The position numbers and the translations under genes are program-made. A DNA stretch of 64,000 bases from Miscanthus floridulus (taxonomy: Eukaryota > Streptophyta > Magnoliopsida > Poales > Poaceae), in contig NC_089584.1 of assembly GCF_019320115.1 (NCBI RefSeq), positions 74,369,533-74,433,532 on the forward strand, written 5' to 3'. The notes below the pieces were generated by a model. It did no database searches. It worked only from the letters and a program-made list of their open reading frames with translations, and was not told the origin of the DNA. This document shows, one piece after another, positions 33,295 to 46,592 of the stretch (its first letter is position 1; each line of letters starts with the position of its first letter).

Positions 33295-33648
33295 AACATA
33301 CCAGGGTGATTGTTTGTTGCATGTACTGGATAATCATGGAAGAAATTTCAACATTCGTGAAAAGTGGCTCAACCCTTTCAGCATTTGTTTGGAGTAGGAT
33401 CTACAAACATATGTAGGACACAATCCACACATGCACCGTGTACCATAGGCATATCATCAAGTTCATCTTTGCATCTCAGTTTCTACCCTCTCCCTGCCTC
33501 TACTTAGGTCATAGAAACTAATGCAAAGCTATAGAATATCACTTTTCTTCACATGAGGGACATCGATCAGATGAGGGAGTTTGTAGCAGCACCTTCACCT
33601 CCTGTGGCTAGAGCTGGTAGTGGCACACTATCCCTCTACCCAATCGCT
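33295..33648. repeat. Dispersed repeat R1, copy 1
   Basis: About 354 bp matching 60,438-60,801 in the same orientation, sharing CACACATGCACCGTGTACCATAGGCA and GATCAGATG(A/G)GGGAGTTTGTAGCAGC among other blocks. It ends where copia coding sequence begins. The family is unknown. Confidence 0.85.
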
Positions 33649-33683
33649 TTGCTTTTCGGTGCTCACATGGCGAATTTCGATAT
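33649..33683 (-). pseudogene. Copia polyprotein fragment, distal part
   Basis: On the minus strand it reads the end of a copia RNase H region (RHVSTEKQ). It is in frame with 38,030 onward once the solo LTR and one copy of the GATAT duplication are disregarded. The coding match ends after about 11 residues, at the junction with R1. Confidence 0.8.
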
Positions 33684-36600
33684 TGTCACACCCCAAAATT
33701 TCCGATTTTGGGTTGTGCATAGAAAACACTAAATAAAATAAATTATTTTAATATTTGGATAAAATTTACCAAGTTTAGTTTGAGCTAGCGCAAATTTAGT
33801 TACAGGAAAAATGTGAATTTTCAAAGTTTTCTAATTTTGATGGGCTTTTGGATAATGTGATGTTTGCTTGTTGCTTCTTTGTGTGTTGAGAGTGAGCAAA
33901 GTCTTTAAAATGCGTTAGTAGGTCGATTTTCCTTCTCCGTCACGTCTTTATCTTTTTCTACAATCAAATTCTTTGTTTCTTGGCTCAAGTTTATGTTGGG
34001 AGCTTCCTAAGATCTTTTGTTTGTAACACAAATCTCCAATTTTAGTTCCCCATCCGTTAATCAATCTCTACAAACTTCTCAGAAAATTTTTCAGCTTTTT
34101 CTGGAACTTGTTCCTACTTGTCTGTGGGCATAATTTAATTTTTAGATACTCCAAATTATCTTATCACGGGCTCCAAATACTTTATTTGGGTTCCTCATGT
34201 TCCATAATGTCTCTGGGAATTTTTCTCAAATTTTCAGAGCTTTCGGAGTATTTTTTGCGGCTTAAATAATAATTCTAGACTTTTCTGAAATCATTTTATC
34301 TACGAAATTAATTAATTCTGAAAGTAATAAATCTCTCATTTTTCCCCATGCTCAAAGCCCATGTGCAATAATCCTAATAAATCTCAAAGGCACATGTCTT
34401 TATTTACTAATGAGCTTTAATGTTTATTTAGACCCATTAGTGCAGGTGGAGGGTGCAATGTCAATTAGTACCGTATCGCTAGTTGACGTGGAGGTGGAGA
34501 TTTTTTCTCCCTATATATTTATACCAACCCCTTGGACAAAGCACACCAAAACTACCATAAGGGAAGCCCCTAGTTTGAAAAATCCCTCGTATAGTAAATT
34601 AGATTTTTCTCGTCGTTCTCTTATCGCCGCCGCCGCAGTTTGCCAAGCGAGCGTGGCCACACTGCCTCTATGCCCGAGTGTGGAGATTCTACTCTGGCAG
34701 TCCGTGCTCAGTGCGTGCCATCATCATCTTGTCCTGTCCACGCGAGTCAGTGCACTGCCCTGCCCTGAAGCCAGCCCCACATCATCTCGGTCGAGCCGAT
34801 CCTGTGTTGCTTCCGGCTAGAGCATGCACGAAGCAAACCACGGATGGCATGGTAATCTTGTCGAATTTGTCCATTGTTCGTCTATTTCATCAACTAGCAA
34901 CATGTTTAGTTCATCAACTAGCTAGCTACCTGCTACGTGTTTTGCCTGGTGCAACCTCTGTTCAAACACATCAAGTATCCTGTCACACGTACATACATGT
35001 TTTTGCTAGTGTATATATCTTCTTTCATCTACGGATGGTTAATAATCATGAGTTGGGCTTATCTTTAATCAAAATTCACACTTCGACTGATCTAACCCCA
35101 TATGTTTAGTTCCTTTATATAGCAGGCCGCATCCTCGTTTTGTTTTTTTCTCAATAGAATAGATCGACTCCTATTCCTGCCCTAGATCGCGTATGTCGCT
35201 GCCAACGTTGGACGTCTCACCTCGCGCCACACCGCCTGAAGCCGTAGGTGTGTGGAGCCTCGCTGGGGCGAGACAGGCCCTTCGTTGCTCACCTTGGTAT
35301 GCACATAGCTGCAATCCAGACGACCCTGCTGACTGTCGTGGATACCGTCTACCTTACATGGGTGCTCTGGTGCCAAGTCGAAGTAGCCATCGGCTGTCAA
35401 ACATGTGGGTTGTTTCATCTATTCAGCTACATCCGATGGGGACCTCTAGTACGTGCTCACATCTTCATCTCTCTCAGGACTACGTTCCATGCACTTATTT
35501 TTGACCATCAAATTTGTCTGCCTTGTTTCAGGCCGTTCTGGCCCTATTCCATGGCCCTGCACCAGCTGTGCATCGTCTAGGTCACCTCAGTCGTTGCCGC
35601 GCGCGGGACCGAGCGCCACCATGACTTTGGCCATGGCTGCCTAAGTTACAGTATCCGTCGACGATTTCTTGAGGACCCGGCCGCTGGTTCCTCCTACTCA
35701 TTTGATCATGGTTCTGCTTATATATGGAACACGGGATTGGCATCAAGTTCATATCACGGTATGGCCATCCTCACGTAACTCATGATCTATCCGTTGTCGG
35801 ACGTAGAGAAGCAAGGCCGTGAGGTGGTCTGTTTGTCATCTCCCTTCTATACAACATGCAAACATCCTGCAACAAAATCAAAAGTGCATGCGCATGCATC
35901 TATATGTGTCTTTAGTCCACCTGTACTTTCAAGAGCACATTCATCATTTAGAGAACACATCTCGTCATGCAATGCAGAAGCAAGCAAGGCAACCTACACA
36001 CATGCACTTGTCCAATTCATATCCTATCTATTTTAGCTCTGTTTCATTTCGTTTGTTGCGCTGTTATCAACGACCTAGCATGGACGCTTATCGTGCCACA
36101 TGTTTATGTGATCATAGTTAAATATTAATTTGATTAAATGCATGTAATTAGTTTTCCAATTTAAAAGCAATGTAGGTGTTACACTTAAGCATTTTATACA
36201 TAATTATTAATGTTGATGGTTTACTTAGTTTAAACACGTGACCTATATAATTAGAGTAGATGCTCTCACATGTTTATTTATTTTGCCAAACAAAGTTTAA
36301 ATGAATTAAATAATATGAGACATGTTGATATAAATAAAATATGACTAGTTCTAACTTGATTTTGGATTATAATATGATATGACTAATCTGGATAAATATC
36401 ATTCATATGATTTGTATTAATTAAAATCAATCAAGCACATAGTTGTTTCTTTTGTAACATAAATATCTTGCTAGTCGTTTCTTTTAAACGATAGTTCCAT
36501 TATCGGCGTTTCTTGCGTTCTCTTGATCATAGCAACGAGCTCTCTCTTAGCATGCTATTTTAAAGCTCTTGTTTTGCTGTTCTTAGTTGATTTTATTTGT

Positions 36601-38029
36601 TGCTTGTATGTTTGCCTGTGGGTGCTGCTTGCTACGAGTAGACTAGAACCGTTTGTGGGCGCTGAAGATCAGAAGGTGATGACCAGAAGCAAAGTATAAG
36701 GAAAATATGAGCAAGAGTAAAAGGCAAGTATAGCATGGGATCTTCCTTGGTGTCCTATTCACCTTAATATCATTTAATTCATGCTGCATGTGTCTACCTT
36801 GACTACCACTAAGGATTTCTTAGTACTTTGTTACCTTGTACCTTGATACCTATGGGGTAGTGCATTAGGTAGTATGATGCTAGTGCTCAACTACAACCAT
36901 GATCTTGTAACTTGACTAATGGAATATACAATAAACGTTAAAAGATGCTTTTTAGCAACATGGAATAAGGGGGCCAGAGCATTGGGCTATTTTTATGGCA
37001 CTCTAGATTTCTCTCCCTAAGGACTTATCTATAAGTGATCATTCGGGACTTACAGTACAGCTGTGAGGGCTACATGGCTCTGGCTTTAGCTCAGTATGAG
37101 GACCTTTTCTAGCTTGTTAGTGGTTACCTTTATTGGTGTAAGAATGGCTTGACAAATCGGGTATAGTGCGGCCTCTATCCCCATGTGTATAGGCTACGCG
37201 TCAATGTGCCATCGGCAAGGGGGGGCTCTACATCTATTTGCCGAGTGAATCTAATGGCACTAACTTGTTAGACGAACCTTTAAAAGGCTTCATAGTGAAC
37301 CCTGTCGACCTTCCTTGGTAGTGGGTCAAGAGGCTGATCACCTCGGGCGAAAGGGTAAATCTTAACTCATAGTGAAAGTGTACAATCTCTGTAGAGTGTA
37401 AAACTGGTATATCAGCTGTTCTCACAGTCACGAGCGGCTTTGAAACCCTTACGGAATAGATGGTCACTAATGTTTAATGATGATGAACACTAATGACATG
37501 GATGATGAAGATGCTCACTAATGGTTAATTGTTTTTGCTATTCGTTATTCATGTTTACCTGATTATGTGTTTACATGGGCTGGTGATAAACTTGTTGCTA
37601 CTCAATTGCTAAAATTGTGACTATTAAAAGCTAATTACAGTTAAACCAGTGTCAGCCTTTTGAGCCTCATGAACCCCGTGTTATATTTGTTGAGTACGAC
37701 ATGTGCTCACACTTGCTATTTCTCCACACCCCCAGACTCTAGTAAAAGTTGCTCAGAAGATTGGTGAAGTCAATGAAGGAGTCTCAGGATACTATCAGAA
37801 GTGTTGGGCATACGTAGCCCCTAGCCAGTCGTCCCTGTGAAGAATGGAGCCTAAAGATTAGCTATCATTCCGTGATACTCTGATGTAAGTATTAAATATG
37901 AGTATGATTCGTTATATAATAAAGCATTGTCTCTTGATACTATTGTAATTTGTCGCTATATGTGTGATTTGACTTCCTGGGCACACATATAGTTAGTACT
38001 CAGTTTTGTCTTCAGAACTGGGTGTGACA
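33684..38029 (+). mobile_element. Solo LTR, 4,346 bp, TSD GATAT
   Basis: Begins TGTCACACCC and ends GGGTGTGACA (10-bp perfect terminal inverted repeat). It is flanked by GATAT at 33679-33683 and 38030-38034. No gag/pol domains are inside. A TATA-like CTATATATTTATA occurs near 34,512, followed by a GC-richer transcribed-looking stretch, consistent with a plus-strand LTR promoter. Long LTRs of this kind occur in the Tekay/Del group of chromoviruses, but family membership is a guess. The structure is what LTR-LTR recombination leaves behind. Confidence 0.85.
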
Positions 38030-39210
38030 GATATCTCCTTTGGTTTTGTTGTCTCTCAAGAATTGATGTCGGATGTCTATATGTTTGGTTCTTGAGTGGC
38101 TTTACAGGATTGTTTGCAAGCTCTATGGCACTTCCATTGTCACACAAGAGTGGGATTTTGGTAAAGCGACATCCAAAATCTTGAAAGGTTTGCCTCATCC
38201 AAAGTAGTTGAGCACAACATGCACCAGCTGCAACATACTTGGCCTCGGTAGTGAAAAGGGCTACACAATTTTGCTTCTTAGAGCTCCAAGACACTAAGGA
38301 CTGTCCAAGGAAATGACATGTCCTCGAAGTGCTTTTTTGATCTACTTAGCAACTGGCATAATCGAAATCTGACGGTTTTCCCTTCCTCACTGAGATCAAG
38401 ATGTCCATTAGTTGGCATTGGGGTCTTGATGGTTTTGCATTTGCCATATCGAACTTCTTTAACATATCATGGGTGTACTTTGTTTGGCTAATAAAAGTTT
38501 CATCCTTCACTTGCTTGATTTGAAAACCGAGGAAGAACTTTAATTCACCCATCATAGATATCTCGAATCTCTTTATCATGATCCTACTAAACTCTTCACA
38601 TAAAGAATGGTTAGTACTACCAAATATTATGTCATCGACATATATTTGGCACACAAAAATATCTTTACCAACTTTGTTAGTGAAAAGGGTAGGATTGGCT
38701 TTGCCTATTTCAAAGCCTTGTTTAAGCAAGAATTTCTTAAGACACTCATACCATGCTCTTGGAGCTTGCTTAAGCCCATAGAGTGCCTTTTGGAGTTTGT
38801 AGACATGGTTGGGAAACTTGGGATCTTCGAAGCCTGGTGGTTACTCTACATAGACAAGTTCTTGTATTGGGCCATTGAGAAATGCACTCTTCACATCTAT
38901 TTGATATAGCTTGAAGTTGTGATGAGTGGGATAGGCTAGAGGAGTCAGATTGCTTCAAGGCTTGCCACAGGTGCATATGTTTCTTTAAAGTCCAAGCCCT
39001 CTACTTGTGTGAAGCCTTGAGCAACCAATCTTGCCTTGTTCCTTGTTACCACGCCATTCTCATCTTGCTTGTTTCGAAAGACCCACTTGGTGCCAATCAC
39101 ATTGCTTTTGTGTCTTCCCACCAAGGTCCAAACTTGGTTTCTTTTGAAGTTGGTTAGCTCTTCTTGCATGACCGTCACCCAAACTAGATCACCAAGTGCT
39201 TTTTCTACCT
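38030..39210 (-). pseudogene. Ty1/copia reverse transcriptase-RNase H fragment
   Basis: Minus-strand blocks in order. 39,210-38,945 is the RT N-terminus ([40 protein letters not shown]). Then comes a degraded middle. 38,729-38,346 has the catalytic YVDD (CQIYVDDIIFGSTN). 38,294-38,030 is RNase H (KKQNCVALFTTEAKY, LLCDNGSAI). The spacing and motif wording resemble grass Sireviruses. Frameshifts separate the blocks. The 5' end stops where a CACTACTA-type terminus begins (39,216). No LTRs of this element are visible. Confidence 0.88.
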
Positions 39211-39215
39211 TGAGA

Positions 39216-39560
39216 CACTACTATAAATTAATATACCATTGTTGCCACTTTCACTGCCGTAGCGATAGAAGCGATGGTGTGATACTTCCACCATCGGTTG
39301 GAACGATAGCGAGACCTCCTAGGAATGAAACAACAGTTTAGACTTCTACCACCGATGGGTTAACGATAAATGTGACAATGGTATTGGGGTTGCAATTGCT
39401 TTGTCGCATGAAAAGCTAGGCTGACTGGGATACACATTTTGCCCATCGGGCCTAAACTAGCGTTTGGTTAACCGATGGTAAATTTAGCATGAGTGTTGAA
39501 TTGCCTCAACTTGCAACGCTGTCAAATCACCATTACTTCCGCTACCTGAAGCCTAAGAGC
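39216..39560. mobile_element. CACTA-like terminus
   Basis: Starts CACTACTATAAATTAATA exactly where the copia homology stops. It continues with inverted and direct variants of CACCATCGGTTGGAACGATAG / CACCGATGGGTTAACGATAA, the short GC-containing subterminal repeats expected of a CACTA end. The other end was not located; the small acidic gene at 39,660 is probably its cargo. Confidence 0.5.
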
Positions 39561-39659
39561 CGCGTACCCACTACTCTACATATATTTCAAGCCCGATGCC
39601 CTTTGAAATGACCCCTCTTCTTCATCTATCATCCCATTCTCTTCCAATCTACAAAGAAA

Positions 39660-39940
39660 ATGTCGGACAACCCCACTAAGTTTCCAAGCAGCCCACCGTC
39701 CAGCGAGGACCAATTGCCTTCCCACCACTCCTCTGAGGAGGATGTCTCCTCTGATGACTAGATGTCATCTGATTATAGTCCTTCGTGGAGCTCCGAGAAG
39801 GAGGACCTGGAGGAGGAGGACGAGGACGACATCACGTCGACGCTGCCACCGCCGGTGACTCTGACGACTCCGACTCTGACTCTGAGTCCAACTTTAACTC
39901 GCCTCCTCCGAAGCGAGCGAGGCGGGTATATTTAGATTAA
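39660..39940 (+). pseudogene. Small Ser/acidic protein gene, decayed
   Basis: ATG at 39660 opens a Ser/Pro/Asp/Glu-rich frame (SSPPSSEDQLP, HHSSEEDVSSDD). It has a TAG at 39759-39761, then an acidic run, and one frame change near 39,840. The final frame ends at TAA 39938-39940 in a basic NLS-like PPPKRARR. The product would have been ~90 aa. It sits inside the CACTA-like element. I do not recognise a functional family. Confidence 0.5.
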
Positions 39941-41200
39941 GTAGTTTATAGTTAGTATAAGTAATTTTAATAGTTTAGTTTAGTTTAGTTATTATGCTTC
40001 TGGATGAGTACAATCATGTACTCGTCCAAATTGTGTCTATATGTTAGATATATATAATGAATCAATAAAAAATTCAATTCACGTAGATTTGATCTCTTTG
40101 ATACCACCTTTTTTATATGAAATATAGAGCAAGTTCTTTCCAATACTACTTGCAAAATGCCAGTGCACGAATTTGATCTCTCGACGAATGTTTTTTTTGT
40201 TTTTCTATATATATATATGAATGAATGAAATGGAAAAAACTATCATGTATGGTTGCGGTTGTTTCCTAGAGAATCTAAAAGTAGTTTAACCACTGACAAT
40301 CGCCGTATTATAGCATTGGATTAGCGTGGCAATGGTCGGCTTAATATGGACACTATTTAACTTATCCCATGCCGTCCGTTCTCGCTACCGATCAATCTAG
40401 ATCGTCCATTTCACAACAAACCTAGAAGCACTCGGTCGTTCCTTACTCCCCTCGAGCCTTGTCGGTGCCTTGGCGGTGGTTCGACCAAACTAAAAACCCC
40501 CAATACAAATCTATTAGTTCTCCCCACCCATTGTTGCTTCATCTTCATTCTCCCCACCCGTTCCCCATCTTGTGGAGAGATTTTTGTGCTTTACAAGACT
40601 GGATAGGAAGTAGACAAACTTTATAGATACAATGTATTCATGAACAGAGATGTTGTCATCTTCGCTATGGTTCACTACCTCTGGCTTTCAGTATTGCATC
40701 AACCAATTGAGTACCTTAGCAACTACCTACCCATTCGACATTAAGTCTTAGAATTTGTGAAACTTTTATGTTAATGAAGTTTATATGTACTGATGAAGCC
40801 TCTAGATTAGTATGTATGAGTACTGCATAATCATTAAACTATTACTTTGGTTGAAATGTTAATTGAATCAGTTGGTCTTGATTGTGATCCACGTGTACAC
40901 CTCTATGTAAGCACAAAGGATCCAAAACATGCCTTCTTCTATAGGCGAATAGTACCATGAACCGTCGGTGAGACAACATTTCATCTTGGCGGGAGTGCGA
41001 GGGTTTTCAAGGACATTTGGTGCCTTGGTGGGAGGCAAAAGCATAGACAAAAGACCTAGGCCAACCTCTTCACTCAGAGTGTGTAACACTTTGAACATCT
41101 AGCTCCAACTCCTCCTAGTGATCGGCACCATCCTAGGGCACCGTCGTGAGAAGAACACCGGCTTCCAACGGAGGAGGCTACAACATGAGGGGGCCGCACA
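39941..41200. other. Unassigned sequence
   Basis: Contains no supported gene. A 76-codon minus-strand ORF at 40,868-41,098 has no recognisable domain. It probably belongs to the older transposon into which the next solo LTR inserted. Confidence 0.35.
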
Positions 41201-41205
41201 TCCCA

Positions 41206-44200
41206 TGTCACAGAACTAACCAATTTATAAGAGCACAAGTACAAAAACAATCACCAAAACGATCAAATTCTCACACTTGAGCCCATATAAACTCGGTAGT
41301 CAACTGAAACCACGAAGGATTTCAAACCAACTTGCATACAACTAAGATCATAGTAATTCAACATAACACATCACACGTTACAACATTTCATAGACGGTTT
41401 GCAAATAGATTACAACACCTCAGAGTCATTGTTATTACAAAACAAGTCTTATAAAGTAGCGGAAGCAAATATTTTTACTCACACACATGAGTTCAAATAC
41501 AAGTACCAGATAGCCAATCACATCCCACAAAAGCATTCGGATAAGATAAATAGAGATCATGCCCATGATCTAGTCTTCGTCACCCATCGGGTGGAGACAA
41601 TACTTACAAAAGCCCTGATAAAGAAGGTCATCTGCAACAAGAGGGAATAAACCCTGAGTACGAGAATGTACTCAGCTAGACTTACCCGTTGGAAACCAAA
41701 ATAAATGACACCAAGGATCATGCATAGCTTAATTTAGTGGATCTGACTGACACTTTCTTTTAGCGGAAAAGCATGAGTAATAATGATCAACTCTTAACCT
41801 GAACTAGCAGTGACTTTTAGCCATTAACCTGTCATCTATATTATCACCTGTACTAAGCAATCATTTGATTAAGATGCAAACATTAATAACCATAGCAGGT
41901 ATAAATCGTGGCAACATTATCATCATCATCCATTTAACCATATCGTTAAATTAATTGAATCTATGTTGCCGCTGCTTAGTCAAGTTCTCACTATCTGGGA
42001 GAGATGGCGATTCGAATCGATTCCTATCTAGCTAGAGGGGTATTCCTAACACAAACCCTGCTTCCCCCATCAGGGTCGCAAACAAGTCACCTTTGGTACA
42101 ATTTAGGAGTCGCGAGTTCGATCAGTGCCGCAAAATCAGAGAACCACTCTACCATGAGTGCTCGGTGACTTAACCCGCCCTTGGGCTTACGCCAATGGCT
42201 CTCTGCACATCCTTACTGCCATCCAGATTGTGACCCACTGCTCACGTCCCTAGCCTAAATCGAGCTACTAGGCTTCGCGGTCGGAACGAGTTATCCGGCC
42301 AGCTAAATGTTAGGCTGCATTCAACATGACATAAGGACATACAACGTATCAGTTCTTAAATGACATAGACGGAGTCACTATATCCGAACCTACACAAAAC
42401 TCCGCCCGGTCTTAATTCATTATTAGCATGGTTCTTTTCCACGATAGCAAATATAGCCAACCGTGATCCACCTCATCCTCAAGCTCGCAGGTGACAGGAA
42501 ATTACCTGACTTCTACCGCACTAAGCATGGCTAAGCATTTAACCTGTTCCTGAACTTAAATAGGATTTAAGTGCGATATCTGGACAAGGATAGATATATA
42601 ATGCAACAATTGGTTCCAACCAATTCCTATACTTAATGCATCATCAACAATAAAAGATACTCAAGATATTTGTAAAAACATGGGAGACTTAGAATGCTCC
42701 GGGGCTTGCCTTTCAGGAAAGAGGATAGACGGTGGTCAGGGCACTCGGGCAACTCCTCGGCGGCTGCTTCGTCGATTGCCTGAACCTTGGGCTCCTCCTC
42801 CTGGCTCGCTCCCTCAAACTCTAGAAGCGTCACTCCCTCCGACACACCTATTACATGTATACGCAAGATAAATATCATGGATGCACATGAACGAAGTTAG
42901 GAATGCTCAGGGAATGCACATGCTTACGGCAGTCCGCATTTTCTGACTTAAGCTCTATTCAAATCACTTTAACTTACCAAGTTCATACAACCTAATGTAC
43001 AATTGCTCATCTTCAGTTAAGGACCTAGCACTTGCACCTAAGCATGTTCTCAAGTTAGGCTAGCACCTATTCAATCATCAAGAACATGGCAACAAAGCAT
43101 ACACACAAACATTCATATTTCAGCAAAATAGGAACTTATACAGTGGTACAATACACTGATCATAATCGGAGATCTACAAATCGAAATGACAGGCAACAAG
43201 ACAATTTGGAAAACTTATGAAATTGGCTACAATTCATTTTAGACCTCAAGGCATGATTCCAACCTTTACCAGGTCGAATTTACAGAACCATATAATCAGG
43301 TCCAAACAAGACAGAGAGCAAGCAAACTGTGATCCAACTTTGAATGACTGTAGCTCCTAAACTGCTGGGCCAAATGCCACCAAATTTTGACAGGAGCTTG
43401 ATACATAATTTATCTACAACTTTTGTATTCACCACTTTCCCAGCAAACCAAAATATCATGGTGAACTTTGTAAAGTCCCGAGAACTGTCCAGAAAGACAT
43501 AATGCAAGAAAATATTTATTAACTTATGTTGTAAACATATAACTGGACAAAACCAACTTTCCTCACTTATCACACATATCACAAGAACACTAGAAAGTAA
43601 AGTGTTCACTCCCAATTCATTTCTTTTAACGCCTTTCTTAATTTATTTAAATATTTAAGAGGAATGGTAAACATATATGAGAACTGCACCATTTAATCTA
43701 CAAAAATTACAGTAGGTACTACATGCTCCAAGTAGACTACTGTAAAAAGTTTACATCATTTGAGCAAGTATAACATTCTACACAAAAATGACAAGGCATA
43801 AAGGCTTAAAATGACCTAATTAGGAAACCCTAGTGAAAAGTGTCAAGCAATAGATTTTATATTTTTCCTAGCATCCTTAAGGTACTAGGGCATCCTCCAA
43901 TAAATTTCATGGTCATTGGATTCATAGATAAATTACTAAAATTCACACAAGGATCATCCCATGATGAAAGGAAAATCTATAACTCAAAAACTATACATGC
44001 ACTATCTCTCAAATTATCCACTCATCAAGAAGAGCTCACCAATAAAATTTCATAATTTTTGGAGCACAGGAACTCAAGATATAAATTAAACAAGTTTGCA
44101 TTCATTTAAAAACACATTTCAAGTTTCAATTTAATTCTTCCAAAATTTCCACTACAAGTGTTCATGTTATATTTTTTCTAAATACTACACTTCATCATGA

Positions 44201-45919
44201 TCCTAACAAAATTGGAACCACCTAATTTGGATTTACAAAACTGGAGATACAATTTTTTACAAAATAGTAATCAAATTTGAGTTATTTGAACTATCCTTTG
44301 AATACTCAGTCACTGTTAGGCGGGGTCCACCTGTCAGCTAGGCCCGCTCATCAGCGACACAAAAATAGGGGAGGAGGCTTGCTCGACGCGGAACCAGTGG
44401 AGTTGCCGACGGCGGCGTCACCAGCGATGAGGAGGGTACCTCCGTGTTCACCATGACCTCCTGCACTGATTGACACCCTAACCCTAAACCCTACCGACCC
44501 CTAAGTACCCCGGCCATGGAGCTCGGTGGCTCGGCCATGGCGCATGGCGGCGCGCGGCCATGTTCTAGCCTGGCTGGACCAGCGTGGACGGTGATATCTT
44601 CACCTGAGCATCTATGCATGATGGAGAAGGCTAGATGGGAGCTAGGGAAGGAAGAGAGAGGCGGTGCTATAATGGCCACGGAGAGCGCAGCTCCGGCGAG
44701 GTCCGGACGGCAGTGGAAATGGAATGTGGCCACTACCTTGGTTCTCTAGCTCAACGGTGAGGTGGACGAGCTAGAGGAGGCTACGGTGGACTTGTGGGTT
44801 AGCAGGAGGCGGCAATTTCGCGGTGGCGAGGGCGCTAGGCGACGGCGATGCACGGCAGCAATGGCGGAGGCGGTGCTGTCATGGTGGACGCTGCGCTGAG
44901 GCAAAGGAGAGTGAATGAGAGTGAGCTGGGAGGGTAGAAGGACATGGCTTCAAGCAGAGGACAGCGAGCAGCAGCGCCAGGCCAGCCATAATGCGTGGTG
45001 GCCACGCGGCGGTAGAGACCTACGGCCGGTCGGCACTGTAGTTGTCTGAAAATTTCGATTCAGTTACTCCTTGGTGCCGGCTGACAGCGCCATTTCCACG
45101 ATCCATAACTTCCAAACCGTGATGATCTAGCTCATGGTGTAGTTGACAAAGTTGGAGATCAACATAAGGGCTACAACTTTTATAATTGGAGCTCGAGCTA
45201 GTTTGGCTTGGTTTGGGAGATACAATGCTCCAAACATCAACACATGAAACTAAAACTTGCTTTGTGACTTAGAAAATTTTCAGTCTCCAATTAGACCTCA
45301 AAACTGACTTGTGGGCCCTTTTTGAGCATGTTCTGCATATTTTCATGAGATGATCATAAAACAACTTTTGTTCCTTATAAAATTTTCTACAACTTTGCTT
45401 TAGGTTCCTTAGACATGCAAACACTCTAAGCTATACTTTTTAATCAGTCAAACAAAAGAGTTCTAGGGTCAATACAAGTCAAACTATAACTTGAAAACTT
45501 AATTAGGCAAAATGGTCAACATGAAAATTGTTCCTAATGACATTCTAAGTACAACTAAGTTGCTTAAGAGGATAACTAGCCACACCACACCTTGGTCACA
45601 CTAAAATCAAGCATCACATGTATTGAAACAAGGAAAAACAAGTGACTTTGTTACTTCTGTTTCAAAACCATGTTTCATGTGTTTCATGAGTTTGTGGCAT
45701 TGTACTAGCTAACCATGTTTCACTAAAGTGTGTTGCACATGTTGCACTTGAGTGTTGCACACTATTCATTTCCTAAAACAAACACATATAGAATATAACA
45801 ATATGTTGCAATGTTTTAGAAGCATGTTTCATACAATCTAAGCTCATGAATGGATGAATGATGCTCAAGTTTATGAAATGCAAGTGCAAATGTGGAAGCC
45901 AAACACCTAGAGTGTTACA
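41206..45919 (-). mobile_element. Solo LTR, 4,714 bp, TSD TCCCA
   Basis: On the minus strand it starts TGTAACACTCTAGGTG and ends TTCTGTGACA. TCCCA flanks it at 41201-41205 and 45920-45924. There are no internal retroviral domains. A GC-rich block at ~44,320-45,040 resembles the transcribed part of the LTR. The terminal ~2.1 kb (41,206-~43,300) is homologous to the arms of the palindrome at 49,629-54,057, so they are the same or a sister family. Confidence 0.85.
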
Positions 45920-46167
45920 TCCCATGCCTTGTTGAGAACCACCCCTATGCATACCAACCACCACTTTTGTGTCGCTGAGGCTTGAAGACGTATCGGTGGA
46001 TTTCATGGAGTGATGGAAACCTAGGACGTCGGTACCACTAATGTTGTAGGGCAAATTATGTAACTCGATTTCTTTCTTGTTTAGCCTATTTTCACAATGC
46101 AAATGCTGAAATCCTTGTTGTACTTATGGTAATTTGGTGTTTTTGTAGTCTGACTTATATTGCTGGG

Positions 46168-46467
46168 TTTTATGAGTGGTTTGATCCCCCATATGGAAAA
46201 TATCTTAAGACTTTGATTTTGGATTTACATAATAAGATTTGGGAGTTGAAGGCGAAGGCTAATGTTAGAACAAATGAAGAACAGCTGTAGGAGGTGGAAG
46301 AGATTATGCCACAGATTGAAGAAATGGCTAGGGTTCCAACGTAGATGATGGAGGATTTCGTACCTTTGAGAAAGAAATATGCTTACTATTATTCTTTCAC
46401 CTATTTTGTACTTACCTTAGTTCTTGGCATGTTCATTGGCAAGTTGCTTAGTTCATCACCACAGTAG
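46168..46467 (+). pseudogene. GRF-type zinc-finger-like ORF, decayed
   Basis: The frame reads FYEWFDPPYG, then KTLILDLHNKIWELKAKA, an Asp/Glu helix and a hydrophobic stretch (TYFVLTLVLGMFIGKLL) ending at TAG 46465. The EW.DPP segment followed by a long helix is the usual end of GRF zinc-finger proteins encoded by many grass transposons; the Cys ligands upstream are lost or out of frame. Two internal TAGs fit CAG-to-TAG changes. The C-terminal hydrophobic segment could be a membrane anchor. Confidence 0.55.
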
Positions 46468-46592
46468 ATTCAAGTATCAATTTATGTATTAGACTGAAAT
46501 TTGTCAGTTTTGTACAACTATTGTTGAATGAAATGCAAGGTGATTAACCAGGTGTTCAATTTATTGAACTGTAAATGCTAGTACATCCAAGT

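Noticed and set aside
44479..44505. Telomere-like ACCCTAAACCCTA
   Set aside because: Only about two units inside a solo LTR; too short for an interstitial telomere tract.
44491..44749. GC-rich overlapping ORFs on both strands
   Set aside because: Part of the GC-rich transcribed region of the 41.2-45.9 kb LTR; no family resemblance.
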